Positions 16,333-25,658 of a stretch of DNA of 40,178 bases are shown here, in pieces. The notes beneath the pieces were generated by a model. The model was not told where the DNA came from. It was given only the letters and a program-made list of their open reading frames with translations, and made no database searches. This stretch comes from JADJPL01 sp049315745. Lineage in GTDB: Bacteria; Bacteroidota; Bacteroidia; Chitinophagales; Saprospiraceae. The DNA is taken from positions 1 to 40,178 of the forward strand of contig JBMOJO010000009.1 in NCBI GenBank assembly GCA_049315745.1, in the 5' to 3' direction. Position 1 is the first letter of the stretch. The number at the start of each line of letters is the position of its first letter. A program made the translations under genes and the position numbers.

Positions 16333-16383
16333 GGGTTGGAGAAAAGTTGTACCGCAGCGCACGCACCAACGTTTCTCCAACCC
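16333..16383 (+). promoter_or_regulatory. Strong hairpin between rny and moaA
   Basis: GGGTTGGAGAAA (16333-16344) and TTTCTCCAACCC (16372-16383) are perfect 12-base inverted repeats. After one A/G mismatch they continue as GTTG/CAAC, leaving a 17-base loop. The hairpin ends 34 bases before the moaA start. There is no T-run after it (CCCCTCTTCG follows), so it is not a classical intrinsic terminator. It could end or protect the rny mRNA, or be a leader element of the molybdenum-cofactor operon. It does not look like the known Moco riboswitch. Confidence 0.6.
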
Positions 16384-16417
16384 CCCTCTTCGTCCCAAGT
16401 GTTTAAACCGTCTTCCT

Positions 16418-17410
16418 ATGGCGCTCTACGACAACCACGGCAGGCTGATCAATTATGTGCGGATTGCCGTTACAGACCGCTGCAATCTCCGCTGCTTTTA
16501 CTGCATGCCGGAAGAGGGTATCCATTATGTCCCTAAAAATGAACTCCTCTCCTATGAGGAAATGACCCGCCTCACCGCCCTGCTCGTCCGGATGGGCGTC
16601 GAAAAAGTCCGGATCACCGGCGGCGAGCCCTTCGTACGACGGGATATGATGGACTTCCTGCGCACATTGAGCAAAATGGACGGCCTGAAGGAAATCCATA
16701 TTACAACTAACGGCACAACAACCGCCGCACTCGTTCCCGAACTCAAATCACTCGGAATCCGCTCAGTCAACCTGAGCCTCGACTCCCTCGACCGCAACAG
16801 GTTTTTCGAAATCACCCGCAGGGACGCTTTCCCACAGGTAATGGAGACCCTGGACGCCCTGCTGCAATACGGCATAAAAACAAAAATCAATGCGGTCGTC
16901 ATGGAAGGTAAAAATTCCGGGGATATTCTCTCCATGGTCGAAATGGCCAGAGATAAGCCGGTCAGCATCCGGTTCATTGAAGAAATGCCATTTAATGGCT
17001 CGGGCAAACCGAACGACCTGCTTTCCTGGGACCACCGCCGTATCCTCGAGCATATACGCACCGCCCACCCCAGTATCGAAAAAATTCCCGATCCCCCTTA
17101 TTCTACTTCCTACAACTATAAAATACCAGGCTTCCTGGGAAGTATCGGTATTATTGCCGCATACTCCCGAACGTTCTGCGGCACCTGCAACCGCATCCGT
17201 ATCACCCCCCAGGGTATGCTCAAAACCTGCCTCTACGACGACGGCGTGTTTAATATCCGCGACCTGATGCGCGCCGGCGCGACAGATACCCAATTACAGG
17301 AAACTTTCCTCCAGGCACTCGGTAACCGCTCAAAAGATGGCTGGGAAGCGGAGAAAAACCGTAAATTTGGCCTTCCCGTACAGGAATCTATGTCCACTAT
17401 TGGCGGATAA
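16418..17410 (+). CDS. moaA: GTP 3',8-cyclase MoaA
   Basis: A 330-residue radical-SAM enzyme that performs the first step of molybdenum-cofactor synthesis, turning GTP into 3',8-cyclo-7,8-dihydro-GTP. The N-terminal cluster motif CNLRCFYC (CxxxCxxC) follows VRIAVTDR, and GGEPFVR is the SAM contact. The second cluster motif, FCGTCNRIRITPQG with a later Cys in LKTCLYDDG, is complete. The chain ends in Gly-Gly, which MoaA needs for activity. An upstream in-frame extension to 16331 runs through the hairpin, so ATG 16418 (MALYDNHGR) is chosen. The next gene starts 26 bases later, and the genes through 21525 look like one operon. Confidence 0.96.
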   Translation: MALYDNHGRLINYVRIAVTDRCNLRCFYCMPEEGIHYVPKNELLSYEEMTRLTALLVRMGVEKVRITGGEPFVRRDMMDFLRTLSKMDGLKEIHITTNGTTTAALVPELKSLGIRSVNLSLDSLDRNRFFEITRRDAFPQVMETLDALLQYGIKTKINAVVMEGKNSGDILSMVEMARDKPVSIRFIEEMPFNGSGKPNDLLSWDHRRILEHIRTAHPSIEKIPDPPYSTSYNYKIPGFLGSIGIIAAYSRTFCGTCNRIRITPQGMLKTCLYDDGVFNIRDLMRAGATDTQLQETFLQALGNRSKDGWEAEKNRKFGLPVQESMSTIGG

Positions 17411-17436
17411 CCCAAACCTGAACGACCTGTTTCACT

Positions 17437-19797
17437 ATGGCAAAAAAACGTTCGACCGAAGCACTACCGGTCCAGAAGAATATCCAGATTGCCCCGGAAG
17501 CCGGCGATGCTTTGTCACCAACCCGGCATACCGGGCTTCGTATTAAAAATCCACCGAAAGCTTCCGCCGGCGCCCCCGCCGTCAAAGCCGCCCTCTACCA
17601 TTCGGCCAAATATATGTCCCCCGGAAATGCCGGTAAAATCATGTTCAGCCTCAATCAAAAAGGAGGTATTGACTGCCCGGGCTGCGCCTGGCCCGATCCG
17701 GATGACGAACGCTCAAAATTCGGCGAATACTGCGAAAACGGAATTAAAGCAATCGCCGAGGAAGCACAGAAAAAAAGTATCGGACGGGATTTTTTCGCTG
17801 CCCATTCCGTCTCCGAACTCCGCTCGTGGTCCGATTTCCAACTCGGAAAGTCCGGCAGACTGGCAGGACCGCTCCTGCTCCGCGACGGTATGACCCACTA
17901 TGAACCGGTTTCCTGGGATGACGCCTTCCAGTTAATCGCCGCCGAACTCCAGAACCTTAAATCCCCCGATGAGGCAGTGTTTTATACCTCAGGCCGCACG
18001 AGCAACGAAGCAGCCTTCCTCTACCAACTCTTCGTCCGGGCTTTCGGCACGAATAACCTCCCCGATTGCTCCAACCTTTGTCACGAAGCATCAGGCATAG
18101 CGATGCGCGCTACCCTGGGGACGGGGAAAGGCACCGTCTCGCTGTCCGATCTCCACGAGGCAGACCTCATCCTGTGCTTCGGCCAAAACCCCGGCACAAA
18201 TCACCCGCGGATGCTGTCCGCACTCGAAAAATGCAAAAAAAATGGGGGGAAAATCATCGCCGTAAACCCACTCCTCGAGCCAGGACTCCTGCGATTCGAT
18301 AACCCACAAACCGCTAAGGGATTACTCGGCAGCGGCACTCCCCTCGCAGACCTGTATCTCCAGGTCAAAATCAATGGCGATATCGCCCTGCTCAAAGCTA
18401 TACTCCTCCTGCTCTTGTATGCAGAAAAAAATAACCCGGGAAGCGCTTTCGATATGGACTTCGTATTGCACAAAACAGAAGGCTACGAAGCGTTCGCAAC
18501 AGCATTACAGCTCCACGACTTTAACGACCTCGCCGAGGCAGCGGGCGTGGCACGCGCAGACATCAAGAAAGCCGTAGCCATGATCGCGAAGGCTGAAAAA
18601 ATAATCGTTTGCTGGGCAATGGGCCTTACCCAACATTTCAACGGGGTAAATAACGTAAAAGAAATCATCAACCTGCTCCTGGCTAAAGGAGCAATCGGAA
18701 AACCCGGTGCCGGAGCCTGCCCCGTTCGGGGACATAGCAACGTTCAAGGCGACAGGACAATGGGTATTTGGGAATCTCCGCCCCCCCAGTTTCTCGAGGC
18801 GCTCCAAAAAACATTCGGCTTCACCCCGCCTAAACACAACGGCTATTCAACTATCGAAGCCATCCAGGCAATGCGCGAAGGAAGGGCTTCCGTCTTCTTC
18901 GGCCTGGGCGGGAACTTCCTCTCCGCCGCCCCGGATACTTACCGCACCGCAGAAGCGCTGCGACGCTGTGCCCTCACTGTCCATGTTTCAACCAAACTCA
19001 ACCGAAGCCATCTTATCCATGGCCGCCAGGCCCTCATCCTGCCCTGCCTCGCCCGAACCGACCGCGATATCCAGGAATATGGCGAACAATTCGTCAGTAC
19101 TGAAAACTCCATGTCCGTGGTGCAAATGTCCAAGGGGGTCGTCACACCTGTATCCCAAAACCTCCTCAGCGAGCCGGCCATTATCGCACGCCTTGCAAAA
19201 ACAGTCCTCAAAGACCGAACCGCCATAGATTGGGACGGCTTCTGTGCCAACTACGATAATATTCGAAACGCCATCGAACAGGTAATCCCCGGCTTTGAAA
19301 ATTATAATGAAAGGGTCAGAAAACCCGGAGGGTTCTATCTGCCTAACCCACCGAAAGACCAAACATTCCCGACCGATTCGGGAAAGGCGAAATTCTCCAT
19401 CGTCCCCGTCCCCCAAACCACAATCCCGGATGGTCAATTCATCATGATGACCATCAGAAGCCACGACCAGTTCAACACAACGATCTACGGCCTCGACGAC
19501 CGATACCGCGGTATATTCAACGAACGCCGCATCCTGCTGATCAATAAAAAAGATATGCAGGCACTGGGATTTAAGGCTAAACAGGTCGTAAACCTCATCG
19601 GCGAACACAACGGCGTCATCAGAAAAGCCGAGCGCTTCCTGCTCGTGCCCTACAATATCCCACGACAGTGTACGGCCACGTATTTCCCCGAAGCCAATGT
19701 ACTCGTGCCCCTGGATGCCTTCGATCCGGAAAGTAAAACCCCTGCATCAAAAATGGTGTTTATCCGGATCGAAGCTGCTGATCGCCCCGTAAGCTGA
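17437..19797 (+). CDS. FdhF/YdeP family molybdopterin oxidoreductase
   Basis: A 786-residue bis-MGD-dependent oxidoreductase of the FdhF/YdeP (formate-dehydrogenase-alpha-like) family. Signatures are GIDCPGCAWPDP (~80-92), a GEYCENGIKA segment, FYTSGRTSNEAAFLYQ, NLCHEASG (~212), ILCFGQNPGTNHPRML, GACPVRGHSNVQGDRTMGI and a C-terminal dinucleotide-binding domain with RSHDQFNTTIYG. The canonical N-terminal [4Fe-4S] CxxCxxxC motif of NapA/FdhF is not seen, as expected for YdeP relatives. No Tat twin-arginine signal is present, so it is cytosolic. The substrate is unknown; YdeP-type enzymes have been linked to acid resistance, and other members remain uncharacterised. Embedding between moaA and moaC indicates that this enzyme is the main user of the cofactor made here. 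Confidence 0.9.
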   Translation: MAKKRSTEALPVQKNIQIAPEAGDALSPTRHTGLRIKNPPKASAGAPAVKAALYHSAKYMSPGNAGKIMFSLNQKGGIDCPGCAWPDPDDERSKFGEYCENGIKAIAEEAQKKSIGRDFFAAHSVSELRSWSDFQLGKSGRLAGPLLLRDGMTHYEPVSWDDAFQLIAAELQNLKSPDEAVFYTSGRTSNEAAFLYQLFVRAFGTNNLPDCSNLCHEASGIAMRATLGTGKGTVSLSDLHEADLILCFGQNPGTNHPRMLSALEKCKKNGGKIIAVNPLLEPGLLRFDNPQTAKGLLGSGTPLADLYLQVKINGDIALLKAILLLLLYAEKNNPGSAFDMDFVLHKTEGYEAFATALQLHDFNDLAEAAGVARADIKKAVAMIAKAEKIIVCWAMGLTQHFNGVNNVKEIINLLLAKGAIGKPGAGACPVRGHSNVQGDRTMGIWESPPPQFLEALQKTFGFTPPKHNGYSTIEAIQAMREGRASVFFGLGGNFLSAAPDTYRTAEALRRCALTVHVSTKLNRSHLIHGRQALILPCLARTDRDIQEYGEQFVSTENSMSVVQMSKGVVTPVSQNLLSEPAIIARLAKTVLKDRTAIDWDGFCANYDNIRNAIEQVIPGFENYNERVRKPGGFYLPNPPKDQTFPTDSGKAKFSIVPVPQTTIPDGQFIMMTIRSHDQFNTTIYGLDDRYRGIFNERRILLINKKDMQALGFKAKQVVNLIGEHNGVIRKAERFLLVPYNIPRQCTATYFPEANVLVPLDAFDPESKTPASKMVFIRIEAADRPVS

Positions 19798-19829
19798 TTT
19801 TATCCCCGCTAAACTCAAAATATTGTTCT

Positions 19830-20318
19830 ATGAGCCAATCCTTCACCCACCTCGATGCCGCAGGAAACCCCACGATGGTCGATGTCGGAGAAAAAGTACC
19901 CACCCGACGCACCGCCGTAGCCCAGGCAATCGTCGTATTGGACGAAACCATCCTAAACCTGTTGGAAAAGGATGAAATACATACGCGTAAAGGTCCGGTA
20001 TTCCAAACTGCTATCTTAGCAGGGATTATGGCCGCAAAAAAAACCGGAGAGCTCATCCCGCTTTGTCATCCCCTCGGCCTGGACAATTGCCAGGTCACCA
20101 TCCAGCTCGACGCGTCCAGACAGGTCCGTATCCTGTGTACTGCGAGCCTGACGGCAAAAACTGGTGTGGAAATGGAAGCGCTCACCGGGGCTTCTGTTGC
20201 AGCGCTCACCATATACGATATGGCAAAAGCCTTTTCCCATAATATCCTTATCAAAGAAATCTGTCTTCTGGAAAAAACCGGCGGGAAAAGCGATTATAAA
20301 CGGGAAGTAACAACCTGA
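19830..20318 (+). CDS. moaC: Cyclic pyranopterin monophosphate synthase MoaC
   Basis: A 162-residue enzyme converting the MoaA product into cyclic pyranopterin monophosphate. Family motifs are all present: FTHLDAAGNPTMVDVGEK, KGPVFQTAILAGIMAAKKT, LIPLCHPLGLDNC, the catalytic-region TGVEMEALTGASVAALTIYDM and the C-terminal KTGGKSDY. Length is normal. It starts 32 bases after the oxidoreductase gene and ends 7 bases before the MobA-type gene. The other cofactor genes (moaD, moaE, moeA, mogA/moaB) are not in the window. Confidence 0.97.
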   Translation: MSQSFTHLDAAGNPTMVDVGEKVPTRRTAVAQAIVVLDETILNLLEKDEIHTRKGPVFQTAILAGIMAAKKTGELIPLCHPLGLDNCQVTIQLDASRQVRILCTASLTAKTGVEMEALTGASVAALTIYDMAKAFSHNILIKEICLLEKTGGKSDYKREVTT

Positions 20319-20325
20319 CTGTTTT

Positions 20326-21525
20326 ATGGAGACTTCTACACCTTTGAATAGCGATTCTACCCATAAAAAACATACCGATATCCCACGGGCGGAATCTGGT
20401 GTGCTCCATCGCAGCGAATGGGCTTTCATCGGTGCCCCCTGCGATACGATCCGGCAATTGGCCACAGACCTGTGCGCTGCCCTCTCGCATAAATACCAGA
20501 TCGCGTACGCCGATGCAGACCATCAACATCACGAAAAAGAAAGCGAACAGGACAACCACCTTTCCCCCCTCACTGCCGGTGCCGGAATGGAATACACAGA
20601 TAAAATCCTTTTCCACCGATTCGACTACCGCATCAAAAGCAGCGATATAGGGTTCCGGTATTTCTTTTCCAACCAGGACCTCGTACTGGTCAACGGCAAC
20701 CACTTCAACGCCAAACGCCAGATCGTCATCCTGGACCCACGAAAAGCAGCATCCCTACAGAAAAAAACCGACCGCCTGACGACGGTAGATTTAATCTTGC
20801 TGACTGAAGCGGTCAGTAGCCCCTATCCCTTCCTCGTGGACCACTTCGCAGCGGGCGGGCAGCCAATGCCGCCCACGCTCATGCTCAGCGATATTGCCGC
20901 TATTGCCGCCTGGATTGACGGGGCAATGCAAAGCCATACCCCGCCGCTCTATGGATTGGTACTGGCTGGAGGAAAAAGCGTGAGGATGGGTCATGACAAG
21001 GGCCTCATTGATTATCATGGGATGCCCCAAAGGGATTATATGGCGCAATTACTGGGCCGTGTCTGCGAAAAGGTGTTCATCTCTTTACGTCACGATCAGG
21101 CAGGCACAAAAAACAGCCCGGCCCCCTGCATTACCGACAGCTTCCTGCAGCTTGGCCCACTGGGTGCGATCCTGTCTGCTTTTCGGGAGTACCCGAACGT
21201 AGCCTGGCTGGTGACTGCCTGCGACCTGCCCCTGCTCGATTATACAACGATCCAATATCTGGCAAACCACCGTCGTCCCAACGCAATAGCCACTGCGTTT
21301 AAAAGCCCTGTCAACCAGCTGCCTGAGCCCCTCGTGGCTGTTTGGGAGCCACACAGCTATCCCGTCTTACTTCAATTCCTCGCCCAGGGATATTCCTGCC
21401 CCAGAAAAACGCTCATCAACTCGAAAGTACACCTGGTAGATGCGCCCGAACCAGAAGCCCTTTCAAATGTCAATTATCCTGCTGAATTGGAGCAAGCCCG
21501 GCAGATGCTCGGGAAACAACCCTGA
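20326..21525 (+). CDS. mobA: MobB-like/MobA fusion: molybdenum cofactor guanylyltransferase
   Basis: A 399-residue two-part protein. Residues ~205-395 are MobA: LVLAGGKSVRMGHDKG (the GTP/Mg site, 211-226), ITDSFLQLGPLGAILSAF and VTACDLPLLD. This domain attaches GMP to molybdopterin, giving the bis-MGD used by FdhF-type enzymes. Residues ~32-195 resemble MobB in position and strand pattern (EWAFIGAPCDTIRQLATDL, then YADADH and LILLTEA), but where MobB has a GxxGxGKT P-loop this chain reads GAPCDTIRQ, so nucleotide binding there is doubtful. It begins 7 bases after moaC and converges on the amidase gene with a 24-base gap. Confidence 0.85.
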   Translation: METSTPLNSDSTHKKHTDIPRAESGVLHRSEWAFIGAPCDTIRQLATDLCAALSHKYQIAYADADHQHHEKESEQDNHLSPLTAGAGMEYTDKILFHRFDYRIKSSDIGFRYFFSNQDLVLVNGNHFNAKRQIVILDPRKAASLQKKTDRLTTVDLILLTEAVSSPYPFLVDHFAAGGQPMPPTLMLSDIAAIAAWIDGAMQSHTPPLYGLVLAGGKSVRMGHDKGLIDYHGMPQRDYMAQLLGRVCEKVFISLRHDQAGTKNSPAPCITDSFLQLGPLGAILSAFREYPNVAWLVTACDLPLLDYTTIQYLANHRRPNAIATAFKSPVNQLPEPLVAVWEPHSYPVLLQFLAQGYSCPRKTLINSKVHLVDAPEPEALSNVNYPAELEQARQMLGKQP

Positions 21526-21549
21526 AAGCAGCGGGAGCCTTGTGTAAGT

Positions 21550-23217
21550 TTATTTCTTTTTTACCGAAAAAAGCGGCGGCTGCAAGGTGTTAAAGGCCGT
21601 TATGGCCTGAAAGGATGCCCCAAGCTCCAGGATGGGCCCCTCCCCATACAGGTTGCCGAGGAGCGTTATCGAAGAAGGGCGGCCTTTTTCATCGAGCCCG
21701 GTAGGTAAAACAAGGGCAGGATGGCCGGTAAGATTGGTGATTAAATTCTGCCTACTGCCCCCGGGCGGTACGAGTACAACATCAAAATCCTGCATGACGT
21801 CATGCATTTTCTCGATCAACAGCGTACGGTGCCGGTTTGCCTGCAGGTATTCCGCTGCAGGAATAAACCTGGACTGCCGAAGGGAGTTTGCCCTTGACCC
21901 ACTGTGCTGCTCCTCCAGATCATCAACCTTACCACTCCGGATGAGTTCGTCAAAAAACGCACCTGATTCAGCCCGCAAAATTGCATCGAAAGCGGCAAAC
22001 GGAAAGTCTGCAGGTAACTGTACTTCCTTAAGCGATATACCCATGCGCCGGAATACCTCCAGCGCTTCCAGGTTATTTGCACCGGCGCCGGAACTGTCTT
22101 TTTCAAAAACCTGTCGGACATAACCGACTTTCAAAGTAGAAACATCCCTTCCGGCCCTAAAATTGAACGGGGCATCCACCGCACAGCGGTCTTTTTTATC
22201 CTTTCCCCGGATTACGTCCAATACCAGGGCACAATCCAGCGCATCGCGACAAATCGGCCCCACCTTGTCCATCGACCAGGAAAGCGTCATCACCCCTGCC
22301 CGGCTAACCCTTCCGAAGGTCGGACGCAAGCCCGTTACCCCACACCGGGCAGACGGCGCAACGATGGACCCCAAAGTCTCCGTTCCAATCGAAAAGGCAC
22401 ATAACCCTGCGGCCAATGCCGCCGCCGATCCCGCTGATGAACCACTCGCCCCCTGAAGCGTGTCCCAGGGATTATTCGTACGGCCACCAAACCAAACATC
22501 CCCGCGGGCCAGCGACCCCGAACTCACTTTTGCCAACAGTATGGCGCCTGCCGAATCCAAACGCTCGATCACGGAAGCCGTATGGTCAAGTAATTGTGCC
22601 TGGTACGGCCGCGCACCCCAGGTCGTGGGATAATCGGGCAAGGCCATTAAATCTTTTACCACGTAAGGGATTCCGTGCAGTGGGCCGAGATAACGTCCTT
22701 CAGCAATCGCCTCATCAGCGCGCCGCGCCTGGTCGAGCGCGCGTGCTGCCATTAGCGTCACCACCGAATGTAACATCGGATCATAGCGCGCTATCCTGTT
22801 CAGGTAAATACGGGTGAGTGCCTCGGCGGTAAGTTTTCGGCCACGGATCAGGGCAGAGAGCTTCGAGACCGGGAAAAAAGCCAGGGACTCCAGGTCATCC
22901 GGCAGCGCAGGCACTTCGGACAGCCCCCATTCAGAGGGGGGCCCGGGCAAAGGCATTTCAAATCCCTCCGGCCGGGGATCAAAATATAATGCGGGCGCTA
23001 CCCGATAATCCAGCTCAAAGGGCTGCATCGAATCATAGCCATTCAAATTATCGCCCAAATACCGATACATCGTATCAATATGTGCCCTCGAGAAATCCAT
23101 TCCAATTACCCGCTGTGCCGCAGCCACGTCCCGCCTCGAAAATGCAGGGTGCCGATAATGACTACAAGCAGCAGAAATAAGCAGAAAAAATATGGCAGAA
23201 AAATACTTTGCACCCAT
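21550..23217 (-). CDS. Exported amidase-signature family hydrolase (lipoprotein)
   Basis: A 555-residue amidase-signature enzyme with an N-terminal lipoprotein signal (FLLISAACSH, lipid Cys at residue 18). The Ser-cisSer-Lys triad is readable: Lys188 in GIPYVVKDL, the cis-Ser at 260 or 261 in GASGSSAGSAAA, and the nucleophile Ser284 in TETLGSIVAPSARCG. It is not GatA: the context, signal and ~100-residue N-terminal extension point to an envelope amidase acting on small amides or peptides; the substrate is unknown. It starts 129 bases from the divergent GH92 gene and ends 24 bases from the convergent mobA gene, so it is probably transcribed alone. Confidence 0.9.
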   Translation of the reverse strand: MGAKYFSAIFFLLISAACSHYRHPAFSRRDVAAAQRVIGMDFSRAHIDTMYRYLGDNLNGYDSMQPFELDYRVAPALYFDPRPEGFEMPLPGPPSEWGLSEVPALPDDLESLAFFPVSKLSALIRGRKLTAEALTRIYLNRIARYDPMLHSVVTLMAARALDQARRADEAIAEGRYLGPLHGIPYVVKDLMALPDYPTTWGARPYQAQLLDHTASVIERLDSAGAILLAKVSSGSLARGDVWFGGRTNNPWDTLQGASGSSAGSAAALAAGLCAFSIGTETLGSIVAPSARCGVTGLRPTFGRVSRAGVMTLSWSMDKVGPICRDALDCALVLDVIRGKDKKDRCAVDAPFNFRAGRDVSTLKVGYVRQVFEKDSSGAGANNLEALEVFRRMGISLKEVQLPADFPFAAFDAILRAESGAFFDELIRSGKVDDLEEQHSGSRANSLRQSRFIPAAEYLQANRHRTLLIEKMHDVMQDFDVVLVPPGGSRQNLITNLTGHPALVLPTGLDEKGRPSSITLLGNLYGEGPILELGASFQAITAFNTLQPPLFSVKKK

Positions 23218-23346
23218 GGTCCCGATAATTTAACTTCATTTAGAAAACCGGGGCTCCGGCCCTTGATACGCCCTAACCAATCATTTTATCCCGTTTCTGT
23301 TTCAAAGCAAGGAAAAAATCCCCATATTTAGGCTAAATTTTTCATC

Positions 23347-25653
23347 ATGTTTATGTATTCAACAAACCCATTTCACCTCGCCGGTAATCTGGCGGCCATT
23401 TTTTTTTCTTTGTTCGCCCTGCCTGCCCTGCTTAGCGCCCAGCAAACGGGGAAAAAACCGACCGTTGCCGAAAAAGTTGACCCTTTTATTGGTACGGGGG
23501 CACATGGCCATGTCTATCCCGGGGCAACCCTACCATTTGGGACGGTCCAGCTCAGCCCGGATAACGGCACCCAGGGCTGGGATTGGTGTGCAGGATATAA
23601 CTACAGCGATACCATCATCACCGGTTTCAGCCATACCCACCTGAGCGGAACCGGTATTGGGGACTTGTGCGATGTGCTCATTATGCCTACCACGGGTGCA
23701 AAAGATCTGAAAACCCTGGTTAAAAACCCAAAGGAAAAGCCTTATGTATCCGGCTTTTCCCATCAAAATGAAAAAGCAAAGCCCGGGTATTACGAAGTAC
23801 TGCTCAACAACGGCATCCGTGCAGAGCTGACGGCCTCAACTTACTGCGGGGTACATCGCTATACCTTTCCTGCAGGTTCCAAACCTTCCCTCGTCATTGA
23901 CCTGTCGTATGCAATCAATTGGGACCGCCCCATGGCCACGCACCTGCAAGTCGTCAATGATACCCTCATTACCGGATATCGGCACTCAACAGGTTGGGCA
24001 AAAGATCAGCGCCTGTATTTCGCCATTTCATTCGATACCCCTGTCAAAGAATTCCAATTGTTCGATGCGGAATGGAAAAGCAGCTCAAATACCCCAACCG
24101 GCGAAGGCTCCCGCATACAGTGCTTTTTCAACGCCGCACCATCGCGGCAGCTCACCGTCCGTACTGCCCTATCCTCTGCAAGCCCGGAAGGGGCACTCGC
24201 CGGGCTGAAGGAAATTCAGGGTCAAAATTTTGAGCAGGTCCGCCGCGCGGCAGCACAGCAATGGATCCGGGAACTGGAAAAAATTATAGTCCAAAGCTCC
24301 GATAAAGCGCTGGAAACCCTGTTTTATACCTCCCTTTACCGCACTGCGCTCGCCCCCGTACAATATTCCGATGCCCTCGGCGCATACAAAGGCCCCGACG
24401 GAAAAATCCACCGGGACAAACCGTTCAAGCGCTACGATATCTTTTCCCTCTGGGATACCTTCCGTGCCGCCAACCCCCTCTACACCATCACCCAACCCGA
24501 TAAAATAAACGATATGGTCGCCTCCCTGCTCGACCATTTCGGCACCACCGGCCTCCTCCCCGTCTGGTCTTTGCTGGGCAACGAAACCAATACCATGACC
24601 GGCTACCACGCCATCCCGGTTGTCGTAGATGCATGGATGAAGGGATATCGTGGATCCAATCCCGATACCGTACTCAATGCGCTGCTCACCAGTGCTATGC
24701 AAAATATCCGTGGCTCCAACCATTACCGGGATTATCATTACATCCCCTATGAACTCGACGGCCAGTCTGTCACCAAAACACTGGAATACGCCTTTGACGA
24801 CTGGTGTATCGCACAGATGGCCAAAGCTACCGGCAAACAGGATATAGCCGAAGCGTTTGAACGCCGGGCGCAGTCCTATCGCAACCTGTTTGACCCATCT
24901 ACAGGATTTATGCGCGCCAAGCTCAAAGACGGAACCTGGAAAAATCCTTTCGACCCCAAATTTTCCGATCATAATTTCGAGGTAGCGGAATACACCGAAG
25001 GAAATGCATGGCAGCACTCCTGGTTTGTGCCACACGATATTTATGGGCTGATTGATCTCCATGGCGGCGATCAACGCTTTGTGGAAAAACTCGACCGGCT
25101 TTTCACCGAAAGCTCTGAAATATCGGGCGAAAATGCCTCTGCAGATATTTCCGGCCTGATTGGCCAATATGCGCATGGCAACGAACCAAGCCACCACATC
25201 GCCTATATGTACAATTATGCCGGTGCGCCCTGGAAGACACAGGCACAGGTGCGCAATATCCTCTCAACCCAGTACAACACTTCCCCCGAAGGATTATGTG
25301 GCAATGAGGACTGTGGGCAAATGTCCGCCTGGTATGTATTCAGCGCCCTTGGTTTTTATCCTGTCAACCCCGCATCCGGGGTTTACGTCATCGGCAGCCC
25401 TACGGTTGACCGTGCAGATATCGCCGTCCCGGGCGGGAAGGCCTTCCGAATCCGTGTAAAAAACAACTCTCCAACAAACGTATATGTCCAATCTGCAAAA
25501 TTAAATGGCAAGCCCCTGCCGCGTAGCTACATTCTCCACCAGGAAATTATGCAGGGCGGCAGCCTCGAATTGACCATGGGCCCCCAACCTAACTTCCAGC
25601 TCTGGACATCAAATTCCGCGCGGCCTCATCAAGGCATGCCCTTTAAACCTTAG
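23347..25653 (+). CDS. GH92 family alpha-mannosidase, exported
   Basis: A 768-residue glycoside hydrolase of family 92, calcium-dependent exo-enzymes that remove alpha-linked mannose, often from N-glycans. A signal peptide spans ~1-31 (IFFSLFALPALLSAQ). The N-domain carries VDPFIGTGAHGHVYPG, LPFGTVQLSPD and GFSHTHLSGTG; the catalytic domain has FSLWDTFRAANPL, YTEGNAWQHSWFVPHD (likely catalytic-acid region) and GNEDCGQMSAWYVFSALGFYP. Length is typical. ATG 23347 is used; the Met two codons on is equally possible. No SusC/SusD pair, sulfatase or other glycosidase is nearby, so it is not in a polysaccharide utilisation locus within this window. The palindromic repeat B begins 6 bases after its stop. 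Confidence 0.94.
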   Translation: MFMYSTNPFHLAGNLAAIFFSLFALPALLSAQQTGKKPTVAEKVDPFIGTGAHGHVYPGATLPFGTVQLSPDNGTQGWDWCAGYNYSDTIITGFSHTHLSGTGIGDLCDVLIMPTTGAKDLKTLVKNPKEKPYVSGFSHQNEKAKPGYYEVLLNNGIRAELTASTYCGVHRYTFPAGSKPSLVIDLSYAINWDRPMATHLQVVNDTLITGYRHSTGWAKDQRLYFAISFDTPVKEFQLFDAEWKSSSNTPTGEGSRIQCFFNAAPSRQLTVRTALSSASPEGALAGLKEIQGQNFEQVRRAAAQQWIRELEKIIVQSSDKALETLFYTSLYRTALAPVQYSDALGAYKGPDGKIHRDKPFKRYDIFSLWDTFRAANPLYTITQPDKINDMVASLLDHFGTTGLLPVWSLLGNETNTMTGYHAIPVVVDAWMKGYRGSNPDTVLNALLTSAMQNIRGSNHYRDYHYIPYELDGQSVTKTLEYAFDDWCIAQMAKATGKQDIAEAFERRAQSYRNLFDPSTGFMRAKLKDGTWKNPFDPKFSDHNFEVAEYTEGNAWQHSWFVPHDIYGLIDLHGGDQRFVEKLDRLFTESSEISGENASADISGLIGQYAHGNEPSHHIAYMYNYAGAPWKTQAQVRNILSTQYNTSPEGLCGNEDCGQMSAWYVFSALGFYPVNPASGVYVIGSPTVDRADIAVPGGKAFRIRVKNNSPTNVYVQSAKLNGKPLPRSYILHQEIMQGGSLELTMGPQPNFQLWTSNSARPHQGMPFKP

Positions 25654-25658
25654 ACTTT

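Noticed and set aside
17437..21525. Possible new anaerobic respiratory system around the FdhF-type oxidoreductase
   Set aside because: No electron-transfer subunits, membrane anchor or Tat signal are present; the context only shows cofactor supply.
24169..25197. 342-codon minus-strand open frame opposite the GH92 gene
   Set aside because: Antisense to conserved GH92 motifs, with no recognisable domain; a shadow frame.
23347..25653. Polysaccharide utilisation locus around the GH92 gene
   Set aside because: No SusC/SusD, sensor or other carbohydrate-active enzyme lies within the window; the amidase neighbour is not diagnostic.
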